From NCBI GenBank assembly GCA_902364065.1, contig CABJCJ010000003.1:1-64000 (forward strand): 64,000 bases of DNA, written 5' to 3'. The translations under genes were made by a program, and so were the position numbers. The notes beneath the pieces were generated by a model. The model had not been told where the DNA came from, made no database searches, and was given only the letters and a program-made list of their open reading frames with translations. Positions within the stretch are counted from its first letter, which is position 1. The number at the start of each line of letters is the position of its first letter. This document shows positions 45,234 through 53,829 of the stretch, one piece after another. The stretch is from Veillonellaceae bacterium SB90. GTDB taxonomy: Bacteria; Bacillota; Negativicutes; Selenomonadales; Selenomonadaceae.

Positions 45234-46504
45234 TTATTCTTCATCTGACTTCCGGAAGGACAGTTTCTCCTCGTCGGGCTCCAGGGCATCGCGCAGCAGG
45301 AGGTTCAGGAGGATAGCCGTGATGCTGCCAATCGTGATGCCGCTGTTGCAGATGATCTGTACCCAGGTCGGGAACTTGCTGTAGAACGTCGGCACGCCGA
45401 TGGGAATCAGCGCGACGGCCACGCTGATGGCGACGACCATGATGTTGCCCTTCTTGTGGAGCTCGGCCTTCGAGAGGGCCTGGAAGCCGCTGGCGGCCAC
45501 CATGCCGAACATCGCGAGGCCCGCGCCGCCCAGTACCATCGTCGGCACGCTCGCGACGACGGCCGCCATCTTCGGGAAGAGCCCGAGGATCATGAGCATG
45601 ACGCCGCAGACGGCGACGATGTAGCGGCTGCGCACGCCCGTCATGCCGATGAGGCCGATGTTCTGCGCGAAGGCCGTGTACGGGAACGTGTTGAAGATGC
45701 CGCCGAGCGCCGTCGAGAAGCCATCGTCACGAGCATGACGAGCGTCATCGCGAGGCATGAAACCGGTTCAAATACCGGATAGCCGAAGGCAAACGGCGTC
45801 GTGATGCCGAGCATTGCCGCCTCCCCTACGGCGTGAAAATCCGCCATGCCGAGCGCATCGGCGAGGATTGTGCCGATGACAAGGCCTAAAAGCACGGAAA
45901 TCTGACGCAGGAAGCCGCGGCAGACGCGGTAGATGACGAGGATGATGGCGAGCACGACGGCTGCCATGAGGATGTGCTCCGGGTCGCAGTAGTCAGGTGC
46001 TGAAGGATTCGCACCGGCAATCCAGTTGACGGCGACCGGCATCAGCGAAAGGCCGATGACCGTGATGACGGAGCCCGTGACGACCGGCGGGAAGAAGCGC
46101 AGCATCTTGCTGAAGAAATTGCTGATGACGAAGCAGGCCACGCCGGCAAAAATCGCTGCACCGTAGACGACCTGCAGGCCTGCCGCCCCGCCGCCGTGCG
46201 TATTGGCGATGATGATCATCGGCGTGACGGCCGTGAACGTACAGCCCTGCACGATCGGCAGCTTGGAGCCGATGAAGTTGCGGATGCTCAGCGCCTGTAC
46301 GATGGTCGCGATGCCGCAGGTGAAGAGATCGGCATTGATGAGATAGATGAGTTCTTCCGTCGTCAGATGGACGGCCCCGGCGAGCACGAGCGGCACGGCC
46401 ACGGCACCGGCGTACATCGCCAGGACATGCTGGAAGGCGTAGACGAGCGTCCTGCCCCACGGCAGTTTCTGATCGACGGGATGGACGGCAGCAGCAGTAT
46501 TCAC
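45234..46504 (-). pseudogene. Xanthine/uracil (NCS2) permease, frameshifted with an internal deletion
   Basis: The first part (GTG at 46504, after AGGGGG, to about 45722) reads as a nucleobase:cation symporter-2 protein: VYAFQHVLAMYAGAVAVPL, QGCTFTAVTPMIII and others. At about 45722 the frame changes. The second part resumes with FSTALGGIFNTFPYTAFAQN and continues to a normal C-terminus at 45234. In intact relatives a segment beginning VESTGD and ending in ADG lies between LVMLVTM and this point; about 25-30 codons are missing here as well as the frame being lost. The gene follows xpt by 13 bp and would have imported xanthine for it. An assembly error cannot be excluded. Confidence 0.85.
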
Positions 46505-46517
46505 GATGTTTTCCCCC

Positions 46518-47096
46518 TCAGTCTTCCGCGACGAAACGGACCTGGCCATCGTCAAGCGACGCGATGCTCGCGAGCGCTTCGAGGTGGTAGCCTTTATCGA
46601 GCAGGCGCTGATGGCCCGGCTGGAACGCCTTCTCGATGGCGATGCCGATGCCCGCGACCTTCGAGCCCGCTTCCTCGACGAGCTTCGCGAGGCCGAGCGC
46701 CGCCTCGCCGTTGGCGAGGAAGTCGTCGATGATCAGGATGTTCTCGCCAGCCGGCAGGAACTTCTGCAAGACGAGGACGTCCGAGTATTCCTTTTTCGTG
46801 TAGGAATAGACCTGATGCGTGTAGATGGGCTCATTGATGAGCGCCGATTTCTTCTTGCGCGCAAAGACGAGCGGCACGTGCATCTCGAGCGCCGTCATCA
46901 CGCCGATGGCGATGCCCGACGCCTCGATGGTCAGCACGCGGTCGATATGGGCGTCTGCAAACAGGCGCGCAAATTCTCTGCCCATGGCCTGCGACAATTC
47001 CGGGTCGATCTGGTGATTGAGGAACGAGTCCACCTTGAGCACATTGCCCGGCAGCACGATGCCGTCCCGCTTGATTCTCTCTTCCAAAAGTTTCAT
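46518..47096 (-). CDS. xpt: Xanthine phosphoribosyltransferase
   Basis: A 192-residue purine salvage enzyme making XMP from xanthine and PRPP. The N-terminus MKLLEERIKRDGIVLPGNVL and the PRPP motif ILIIDDFLANGEAALGL near residue 122 are diagnostic. It is followed by the broken xanthine permease. No purine riboswitch is visible in the 54 bp before it, so expression probably comes from the queD/queE transcript. Confidence 0.95.
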   Translation of the reverse strand: MKLLEERIKRDGIVLPGNVLKVDSFLNHQIDPELSQAMGREFARLFADAHIDRVLTIEASGIAIGVMTALEMHVPLVFARKKKSALINEPIYTHQVYSYTKKEYSDVLVLQKFLPAGENILIIDDFLANGEAALGLAKLVEEAGSKVAGIGIAIEKAFQPGHQRLLDKGYHLEALASIASLDDGQVRFVAED

Positions 47097-47150
47097 GACG
47101 ATTCTTTCCCCTCAATAAAATAAAACAAAAACAACACGGCTGTCTCAGGC

Positions 47151-47882
47151 TCAGAGCTGGCCGATCATCTTGTGCGTCTGCGGAATGACGCGGACATCCC
47201 TGAGATACTGGAGTGCATATGCCTGATACGTGAGGATCTTCCCGGGGGCAGCCGCCTCGCAGCCGCCGTACGGCGTGACCGGCTGGATGATGAACGGCAC
47301 CTCCGGCGCAAGCTCCGCCACGATGCCGACGGCCGTGTGGAATTCCGCGTCGCTCGTCTCGGCGGAGACGACGAGCTTGATGTAGAGGTCCTTCTCGCGC
47401 GCGAGGCGGATGAATGCCTTGTGTGCCTCCCACTGCGGCTCGCGCACGATGCTCGGCAGCTTGATGTCCATGCTGATGATGTCGACGATATCGAGGATTT
47501 CCTCGAGCTGCCTGTAGAGCGTGCCGTTCGTCTCGAGGAAGACCGGCGCATCGAGATGCTCCGCGAGCGCGCGGATGAAGGGGCCGTGCAGGAGCGGCTC
47601 GCCGCCCGTGAAGCTCACGGCCTGATGCGGCACGGCCTCGAGCAGGCGGCGGATTGCATCGGCGGCCTCGCGGACCGTCAGCGGATTCTTTACATGCTCG
47701 AACTGGCGCGAGCCGGCACTCGTCTCGACCTCGCAGACGGGATGGCTGCCCGGCGCATTCTCCGTATCGCAGTAGCGGCAGTCGAGATTGCAGCCCTCGA
47801 AGCGCACGAAGACCTGCCGGCAGCCCACGTACTTGCCCTCGCCCTGGATGGACGAGAAGATTTCAATGAGATTTTCCTGCAT
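47151..47882 (-). CDS. queE: 7-carboxy-7-deazaguanine synthase QueE
   Basis: A 243-residue radical SAM enzyme of queuosine biosynthesis. The cluster motif is CNLDCRYC (near residue 31), in the substrate context SIQGEGKYVGCRQVFVRFEG; SFTGGEPLLH near 89 is the SAM-binding GGE motif. It lies 3 bp after queD. Other preQ0/preQ1 genes (queC, queF) are not in the window. Confidence 0.95.
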   Translation of the reverse strand: MQENLIEIFSSIQGEGKYVGCRQVFVRFEGCNLDCRYCDTENAPGSHPVCEVETSAGSRQFEHVKNPLTVREAADAIRRLLEAVPHQAVSFTGGEPLLHGPFIRALAEHLDAPVFLETNGTLYRQLEEILDIVDIISMDIKLPSIVREPQWEAHKAFIRLAREKDLYIKLVVSAETSDAEFHTAVGIVAELAPEVPFIIQPVTPYGGCEAAAPGKILTYQAYALQYLRDVRVIPQTHKMIGQL

Positions 47883-47885
47883 CGC

Positions 47886-48263
47886 TTACTCCTTCGTATA
47901 CGTCACGCTGGATTTCGGCGTCTCATAGACGGTGATGGCATACAGATGGCTGTCGCGCACGAAGGCCTCATGCGGCTCGAGTTCTTCGAAGATGATGCGC
48001 GCGAGATTCTCCGCCGTCGGGTTGAGCCCCGAGGAGAACGGCTCGAGCTCGTTTAAGAAGCGGTGGTCAAAGCGGTCGAGGACCGACTTGAGCGCCTGCT
48101 TGACGAGCTTGAAATCAACAAGCATGCCGAGTTCGTCGAGCTCAGTGCCGCGCACCTCGGCCTCAACGAGCCAGTTATGGCCATGCAGGCGGTCACATTT
48201 GCCCGGGTAATTGACGACGCGGTGGGCAGCCTCAAAGGCTCCCTCTACTTTTAAGGTATACAT
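47886..48263 (-). CDS. queD: 6-carboxy-tetrahydropterin synthase QueD
   Basis: A 125-residue enzyme for the step before QueE. The N-terminal FEAAHRVVNYPGKCDRLHGH contains the catalytic cysteine (C24) and zinc histidines, continuing into HNWLVEAEV. ATG at 48263 has an AGGAGG site. It starts the queD-queE-xpt-permease group. Confidence 0.95.
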   Translation of the reverse strand: MYTLKVEGAFEAAHRVVNYPGKCDRLHGHNWLVEAEVRGTELDELGMLVDFKLVKQALKSVLDRFDHRFLNELEPFSSGLNPTAENLARIIFEELEPHEAFVRDSHLYAITVYETPKSSVTYTKE

Positions 48264-48292
48264 GAAAATTCCTCCTGAAAACGATTGCAAAG

Positions 48293-48323
48293 AAACCTCC
48301 CTCATGCAAAGCAAGGGAGGTTT
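48293..48323 (-). terminator. Hairpin after the GT2 glycosyltransferase gene
   Basis: AAACCTCCCT and AGGGAGGTTT form a 10-bp stem with an 11-nt loop, 16 bp past the glycosyltransferase stop. The following minus-strand sequence TTTCTTTG gives a modest T run. Confidence 0.6.
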
Positions 48324-48338
48324 CACGCAATGCTGCGT

Positions 48339-49613
48339 TTATTCTTGTTTGTCGATGGACTTCGTGTTCTTGACGTTGCCCACGATATCGTTCATGCTCA
48401 TGGCGCGCGTGTGCTGCGTATGGCTCCACTCGTGTTCATTGCGGTGGATGAAGCCGAGGAAGATGATCGGAATCCACGAATAGATGAAGACCGGATACAG
48501 GAGCATGTAGAGCCAGGACTTCCACTTGGCGCGAATCTTGATGAGGATGATCATCGGCAGGATATACTGGCCGAGCATGATGGCCGTCATGAGCTGCGAC
48601 GGCATGAAATTGTAGATATTCGTGTAGAACGGCGGGAACGCGAGCTGGATGTAGCTGATGACGATGAAGATGGTCGAGATCATCAGGAAGTGCGGCTGCA
48701 TGAGGTAGATGCATTCATCCCACATGCGGATGTCCTTGTGCTTCCAGCCGGCCTTGAGCATTTTCGGGATGAAGCGGTTGCCGACGTCGAACTGGCCCTG
48801 CGCCCAGCGGCGGCGCTGGTTCCACGACTGCTTGAACGTCAGCGGCTTTTCATCGTAGATGATGGCGTCATGCGCCCAGCTCGTCTTGATGCCTTCAGCC
48901 ATGCACTTCATCGTGAACTCCATATCCTCCGTCAGGCAGGTTGCCTGCCAGCCGTGCTTCTTGAGGATCTCGGAGTCAAAGCACATGCCCGTGCCGCCGA
49001 GGCAGGCCGAAAGGCCGATGTTCGACTTCGCGAGATGCGAGATGTAGCAGATGACCCAGAACGCGATGGCGAACGTGCCCGACACCCAGGTATCGTACGG
49101 GTTCTTCGCATCCATGTAGCCCTGGATGACCTTGTCGCCCTTGCAGAGGCGGTTGTTCATCTCCATGAGGAACTGCGGATGCACGAGGTTGTCGGCATCG
49201 AAGACGCAGACGGCATCGTACTGCTTGTCCATCTTGAACAGGCGGTCAAACATCCACTGCAGGGCGTAGCCCTTGCTCTTCTTCGTCGGATGCGTGCGCA
49301 CGTGCACGAGCGCGCCGGCCTTTTCGGCGATCTCCGCCGTGTTGTCCGAGCAGTTGTCCGCAATGACGTAGATGTCGTACATGTCCTTGGGATAGTTGAG
49401 CTGCTTGAGGTTCTCGACGAGCTGGCCGATGACGGCATGCTCGTTGTGCGCCGCGACGACAAGCGCGAACGTCTTGCGCGGGGTCTTGATCTTTACCTCC
49501 TTGCGGCGCCACATGCCGCAAAAGCCGATCAGGAAGAAGTAGAGCGTAAAGAGGAAAATCAGGATCTGCATTGGCACCATGATGATGTCAAAAGGATGTG
49601 TGAACAAAAACAA
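48339..49613 (-). CDS. Membrane glycosyltransferase family 2 protein
   Basis: A 424-residue processive-type GT2. An N-terminal membrane helix (about 10-32) precedes the catalytic domain: ALVVAAHNEHAVIGQLVENL near 50, DNCSDNT near 86, DAD near 138, TEDMEF near 224 and QRRRWAQGQ near 263, the D,D,D,QxxRW set of cellulose/hyaluronan/PNAG-type synthases. Three or four C-terminal helices follow. The start is TTG at 49613, right after the pssA stop; an ATG 33 bases later lacks a ribosome site. The sugar is unknown; N-acetylglucosamine or a glycolipid acceptor is plausible given psd-pssA upstream. Confidence 0.85.
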   Translation of the reverse strand: MFLFTHPFDIIMVPMQILIFLFTLYFFLIGFCGMWRRKEVKIKTPRKTFALVVAAHNEHAVIGQLVENLKQLNYPKDMYDIYVIADNCSDNTAEIAEKAGALVHVRTHPTKKSKGYALQWMFDRLFKMDKQYDAVCVFDADNLVHPQFLMEMNNRLCKGDKVIQGYMDAKNPYDTWVSGTFAIAFWVICYISHLAKSNIGLSACLGGTGMCFDSEILKKHGWQATCLTEDMEFTMKCMAEGIKTSWAHDAIIYDEKPLTFKQSWNQRRRWAQGQFDVGNRFIPKMLKAGWKHKDIRMWDECIYLMQPHFLMISTIFIVISYIQLAFPPFYTNIYNFMPSQLMTAIMLGQYILPMIILIKIRAKWKSWLYMLLYPVFIYSWIPIIFLGFIHRNEHEWSHTQHTRAMSMNDIVGNVKNTKSIDKQE

Positions 49614-50324
49614 TCAGCCTTTCTTTGCAAAACTTGCCAGCAGAGAATTGACGATGCCCAGTACCGCATACGTGCAGAATACGGCAACCGCAAGAGCCGC
49701 CAGGAGTGCCGCATGGCCGAGCCAGAGGATGGCGAGGAACAGGATGACAGCGATGACTTTCGAGAGCAGGTAGACAGGCTCCGCCCCATCACCCTTGAAG
49801 TTCGGATAATGGACATGGCTGACCATGAGCCAGCCGACAAAAGCCATGACGAGGGGGTACGCGATGCCGAACGTCATGGGGTCGACGCCGAGCTCGTAGA
49901 AGAGCAGCGTCGTCATCGCGACGATGTTGCCGCCTGCCGGGATGGCCAGGCCCATGAAGTAGCCGTGCACGACCGAGGCGTTGACGTTGAAGCGCGCGAG
50001 GCGCCACATGCCGCAGATGGCAAAGAAGATGACGACGGCCACGCCGAGCGGGCCGTGGTTGTGCAGCACGAAGGCCCAGGCGAGGAAGGCCGGCGCCACG
50101 CCGAAGGAGCCGAGATCGCAAAGGGAATCCATCTCCTTGCCCATCTCGCTGGCCACGCCGAAGAAACGCGCCGTGCGGCCGTCCATGCCGTCGGCCACGA
50201 GGGCCAGCAGGATGAAGAGCGAGCCCCAGAAGAAATTGCCACTGTACGTGGAAAGAATCGAACACATGCCGAAGACAAGGTTCGATGAAGTACACATATT
50301 TGGTATTAACCTGCGATAGTCCAT
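49614..50324 (-). CDS. pssA: CDP-diacylglycerol-serine O-phosphatidyltransferase (phosphatidylserine synthase)
   Basis: A 236-residue polytopic enzyme that makes phosphatidylserine. The CDP-alcohol phosphotransferase signature DG-(x)2-AR-(x)8-G-(x)3-D-(x)3-D is seen in GMDGRTARFFGVASEMGKEM continuing to DSLCD, near residue 46. About seven membrane segments follow. Its start overlaps the psd stop by one base. Confidence 0.94.
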   Translation of the reverse strand: MDYRRLIPNMCTSSNLVFGMCSILSTYSGNFFWGSLFILLALVADGMDGRTARFFGVASEMGKEMDSLCDLGSFGVAPAFLAWAFVLHNHGPLGVAVVIFFAICGMWRLARFNVNASVVHGYFMGLAIPAGGNIVAMTTLLFYELGVDPMTFGIAYPLVMAFVGWLMVSHVHYPNFKGDGAEPVYLLSKVIAVILFLAILWLGHAALLAALAVAVFCTYAVLGIVNSLLASFAKKG

Positions 50325-50956
50325 CAGTCTTTGATCCTCCCAAGAATGGTTTTGCCGCCCGTGACCTTTTCACCCTTCCGGACGGTCACTTCCACGGACT
50401 TCGGCATGACGACCTCGAGGCACGAGCCGAACTTGATCATGCCGTAGAGCTCGCCCTGCTGGAGCTTGTCGTCAAGCGTCACATACGAAACGATGCGCCG
50501 TGCGAGGATGCCGGCGATCTGCTTGACTGAAATGCGCACGCGGTCATTCTCGATGCCGAGCAGGTGATGCTCGTTCTCAAAGCCAACCGTATCCTTGTAG
50601 GCGGGGCGGAAGCGGCCGCAGAAATACTTCTGGAGCTTGATCTCGCCGGCAATCGGACTCCTGTTGACGTGCACATTGAAGACGGACATGAAAATGATGA
50701 TCTTGTTGCAGGGTTCCTGCACGAATTCGTCCGACTCAAGCGGCACGATGTCCGTAACCGTGCCGTCGGCCGGCGACAGGATGGCCGTATCATCGAGCAC
50801 GATGTGGCGATTCGGATTCCGGAAGAAGTAACAGAAGTACAGCATGAGGACGAACGGGATGACCGCCACGGCAGGATGAATCGACCAGGCCATGAGCAGA
50901 GTCAGCAGGAAACAGCCGCCGATGAACGGATATCCCTCTGAAATAATCGGAGCCAA
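50324..50956 (-). CDS. psd: Phosphatidylserine decarboxylase
   Basis: A 210-residue short-form decarboxylase that makes phosphatidylethanolamine. Two N-terminal hydrophobic segments precede the domain (LSPADGTVTDIV near 62, INVHVNRSP-like SVFNVHVNRSPIAG near 90). The self-cleavage site that creates the pyruvoyl group is FGSCLEV near residue 173. The start is TTG at 50956 preceded by AGGAGG. Confidence 0.94.
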   Translation of the reverse strand: MAPIISEGYPFIGGCFLLTLLMAWSIHPAVAVIPFVLMLYFCYFFRNPNRHIVLDDTAILSPADGTVTDIVPLESDEFVQEPCNKIIIFMSVFNVHVNRSPIAGEIKLQKYFCGRFRPAYKDTVGFENEHHLLGIENDRVRISVKQIAGILARRIVSYVTLDDKLQQGELYGMIKFGSCLEVVMPKSVEVTVRKGEKVTGGKTILGRIKD

Positions 50957-51027
50957 AACTCCACCTCCTGAACAAATCTTGAGTCATGACCACGCCGTGA
51001 AAACGGCCGGCACATGACATCACGCAC

Positions 51028-51062
51028 AGACTTAGCAGGCCAGTTTGCACTGACCTGCCTGC
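51028..51062 (-). promoter_or_regulatory. Imperfect stem-loop in the psd leader
   Basis: TAGCAGGC-AGG and a complementary GCAGGCCAGT-type arm form an imperfect hairpin within the roughly 110-nt leader between the psd promoter and psd. It could be an attenuator or a chance structure. Confidence 0.3.
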
Positions 51063-51071
51063 TATCTTTCA

Positions 51072-51100
51072 ATTATAACGGATAGGTTCCGCTTTGTCCA
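51072..51100 (-). promoter_or_regulatory. Promoter of the psd-pssA-GT2 operon
   Basis: Minus strand: TGGACA (51095-51100), 17 bp, TATAAT (51072-51077). It begins directly after the WecG-type gene, giving the lipid operon its own start. Confidence 0.75.
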
Positions 51101-51115
51101 TAAAAAGCCGCAAGT

Positions 51116-51841
51116 TCAGCGTTTCGCGCGGTGCACCTTGAGCACGAATTTCGGCAGCGCCATGAGGCGGCCGGCGCGCTTCGGCTGCAGCATGCCGCGG
51201 AAGAGCCACTCGAGCTTGGCCTTCTGCATCCAGCGCGGCGCGCGCTTCATGACGCCGGCCATGACGTCGAGCGTGCCGCCGACGCCAATCGAGACGGGCA
51301 CGCCGAGTTCCCGGCGGTACTTGTAGAGCCACTTCTCCTGCTTGGGCACGCCGAGTGCCACAAGCAGAAGATCCGGTTTGGCCGCCTGGATCTCTTTGAC
51401 GATTTCCGGCTCGTCCTTTTCTGCGAAGAAGCCGTTGCGCGTGCCGACAATCTCGATGCCCGGATAGAGCGTCTCTGCCTTTTTCTTCGCAAGCTCCGCG
51501 ACGCCGGGCGCCGAACCGAAGAAGAAGATGCGGCGCTTCTTCTCCGGCGCACGGCGCATGAGCTCCTGCGCAAGGTCGTACCCGGCCACGCGCTCCGGCA
51601 TCTCATGGCCAAGATGATGCGCGGCCCAGACCGTGCCCGCACCGTCCGGCACGACGAGGGCGCAGTCGTTGAGGATATGCAGGAGTTCCCCATCGTGCGT
51701 CGCGCGCATGATCATCTCGGCATTGGCCGTGGCGACCATGACGCCGCTGCGCTCATCCATATACGTTTCCACCTGCCTGACGGCCTGCTGCATGGTGACA
51801 GGATCAACCTGCACGCCCAAGATATCGATTTTCTCTGGCAC
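51116..51841 (-). CDS. WecG/TagA/CpsF-family glycosyltransferase
   Basis: A 241-residue GT26 enzyme that adds an N-acetylmannosamine-type sugar to a lipid-linked intermediate. Family motifs are TANAEMIMRA near residue 38, VVPDGAGTVWAAHHLG near 61, FFFGSAPGVAELA near 103 and LLLVALGVPKQEKWLYK near 157. GTG at 51841 after GGAGG is chosen over a long upstream frame that lacks homology to the domain. The pathway (wall teichoic-like polymer or surface polysaccharide) is not shown by neighbours. Confidence 0.9.
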   Translation of the reverse strand: MPEKIDILGVQVDPVTMQQAVRQVETYMDERSGVMVATANAEMIMRATHDGELLHILNDCALVVPDGAGTVWAAHHLGHEMPERVAGYDLAQELMRRAPEKKRRIFFFGSAPGVAELAKKKAETLYPGIEIVGTRNGFFAEKDEPEIVKEIQAAKPDLLLVALGVPKQEKWLYKYRRELGVPVSIGVGGTLDVMAGVMKRAPRWMQKAKLEWLFRGMLQPKRAGRLMALPKFVLKVHRAKR

Positions 51842-51961
51842 TTCGTAACCCTCCGTACATTCGCGGCGCGCGTCTTCCCCTCGGCGCACGCGCGCAGAAT
51901 CTCTGTATTGTTCTCTATAGTATTTATAGATTGTAGCATAAAAAACCGGAAGATGCAAAAG

Positions 51962-51990
51962 ACCCGGGCAGCCTCTCATGCTGCCCGGGC
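51962..51990 (-). terminator. Terminator of the fur-hemZ-hisS-aspS group
   Basis: CCCGGGCAGC and GCTGCCCGGG form a 10-bp stem with a 7-nt loop, 28 bases past aspS, followed by TCTTTTG on the minus strand. Confidence 0.8.
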
Positions 51991-52017
51991 CCTTACAGCC
52001 TGGAACCGGCGTACGCC

Positions 52018-53829
52018 TTATTCCTTATGCTCTTTGTTTTCCTTCTTCTTGACGGCCGTGCGGATGGAAAGCTCGCGCAGCTGCTTCTCGTCGACTGGCG
52101 ACGGCGCGTTCGACATGACGTCGCGTGCGCTCTGCGTCTTCGGGAAGGCGATGACGTCGCGGATGGACTGGCGCTTCGCCATGAGCATGACGAGGCGGTC
52201 GAGGCCGAAGGCGAGGCCGCCATGCGGCGGCGTGCCATACTGGAAGGCATCCATCATGAAGCCGAACTTCGTATGAGCCTGCTCCGGCGTGAGGCCGAGG
52301 GACTCAAAGACCTTCTCCTGCAGATCGGCGTTGTAGATGCGCAGCGAGCCGCCGCCAATCTCGACGCCGTTGAGGACCATATCGTAGGCCTTGGCCTTGA
52401 CATCGCCCATGCGGTCCGTGTTGAGAAGGCTGATATCTTCGTCGCGCGGAGCCGTGAACGGATGGTGCATGGCCTTGAAGCGCTTCTCCTCGTCGCTCCA
52501 CTCGTACATCGGGAAGTCGACGACCCAGAGGAAGCGGAGCTTGTCGGGATCGATGAGGCCGCGCTCCTTGCCCATCTCGAGGCGCAGCTGGCCGAGAGCC
52601 GTGTCGACGACGAGGCGCTTGTCGGCGACGACAAGCAGCAGGTCGCCCGTCTTGGCGCCCGTTGCCTCAGCAATCTTGGCGAACGTCTCGTCCTCATAGA
52701 ACTTCTTGAACGGGCTCTTGATGCCGTCTGCCGTGTACTGGATCCAGGCAAGGCCTTTGGCACCGTAGATCTGGACAAACTTGACGAGGTCGTCGAGGCG
52801 GCGGCGCGGGATGTCGGCATAGCCGTCAACCTTGATGCACTTGACCATGCCACCGTTCTCGATGACGGAATTGAACACCTTGAAGCTCGAGCCCTTGACG
52901 TACTCGGAGATGTCCATGAGCGGCATGTCGAAGCGCAGATCCGGCTTGTCGGAACCGTACTTGTCCATGGCCGTATCCCACTCCATGCGCTCAAACGGCG
53001 TCGGGATGTCGGCACCGATGGCCTTCTTGAAGAGCTCCTTGATCATTTCTTCCATCATCGTCAGGATATCATCCTGATCCATGAAGCTCATCTCGATATC
53101 GAGCTGCGTGAATTCCGGCTGGCGGTCAGCGCGCAGGTCCTCATCGCGGAAGCAGCGGACGATCTGGAAGTACTTCTCGAAGCCCGCGACCTGCAGCAGC
53201 TGCTTGAAGATCTGCGGGGACTGCGGCAGGGCGTAGAACTCGCCCGGGTTGACACGGCTCGGCACGAGGAAGTCGCGCGCGCCTTCCGGCGTGCTCTTGC
53301 AGAGCATCGGCGTCTCGATCTCGAGGAAACCGTGGTTGTCGAAGAAGTCGCGCATGATCTTCGTCACGCGGTGACGCAGGATGATGTTGTACTGCATCTC
53401 CGGGCGGCGCAGATCGAGATAGCGGTACTTCAGGCGGACCATCTCGTCGACGTCCACACCATCCTGGATGTAGAACGGCGGCGTCTTCGAGGTGTTGAGG
53501 ATGCGCAGTTCGGCGCAGACGACCTCAATCTCGCCCGTCTCGATGTTCGGGTTGATCGTCTCCTCGCTGCGGGCGCGGATCTTGCCGCGTACCGCGATGC
53601 AGAACTCGTTGCGCAGGGACTCTGCCTTGTGGAACGTACCTTCGTTCATGGCAGCCTCGTCGAAGACGATCTGGACAAAGCCCGAACGGTCACGCATGTC
53701 GACGAAGATCAGTCCGCCGTGATCGCGACGACGGGAAACCCAGCCGCAGAGTACGACTTCCTGGCCGACTTCCGTCTTGCGAAGGGCACCGCAATGATGG
53801 GTGCGCTTCATACCTTGTAATGTTTCCAT
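52018..53829 (-). CDS. aspS: Aspartyl-tRNA synthetase
   Basis: A 603-residue bacterial-type class II synthetase. An OB-fold anticodon domain (VVLCGWVSRRRDHGGLIFVD near residue 25) precedes the catalytic core (QSPQIFKQLLQVAGFEKYFQ near 205, FRDEDLRADRQPEFTQLD near 230, FGLDRLVMLM near 545) and contains the GAD insertion. ATG at 53829 overlaps the hisS stop and has GAGGTG eight bases upstream; ATG at 53811 is an alternative. Confidence 0.97.
   Translation of the reverse strand: METLQGMKRTHHCGALRKTEVGQEVVLCGWVSRRRDHGGLIFVDMRDRSGFVQIVFDEAAMNEGTFHKAESLRNEFCIAVRGKIRARSEETINPNIETGEIEVVCAELRILNTSKTPPFYIQDGVDVDEMVRLKYRYLDLRRPEMQYNIILRHRVTKIMRDFFDNHGFLEIETPMLCKSTPEGARDFLVPSRVNPGEFYALPQSPQIFKQLLQVAGFEKYFQIVRCFRDEDLRADRQPEFTQLDIEMSFMDQDDILTMMEEMIKELFKKAIGADIPTPFERMEWDTAMDKYGSDKPDLRFDMPLMDISEYVKGSSFKVFNSVIENGGMVKCIKVDGYADIPRRRLDDLVKFVQIYGAKGLAWIQYTADGIKSPFKKFYEDETFAKIAEATGAKTGDLLLVVADKRLVVDTALGQLRLEMGKERGLIDPDKLRFLWVVDFPMYEWSDEEKRFKAMHHPFTAPRDEDISLLNTDRMGDVKAKAYDMVLNGVEIGGGSLRIYNADLQEKVFESLGLTPEQAHTKFGFMMDAFQYGTPPHGGLAFGLDRLVMLMAKRQSIRDVIAFPKTQSARDVMSNAPSPVDEKQLRELSIRTAVKKKENKEHKE

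Noticed and set aside
47097-47150. Purine riboswitch before xpt
   Set aside because: Only 54 bp separate xpt from queE and the conserved purine aptamer core is not seen.
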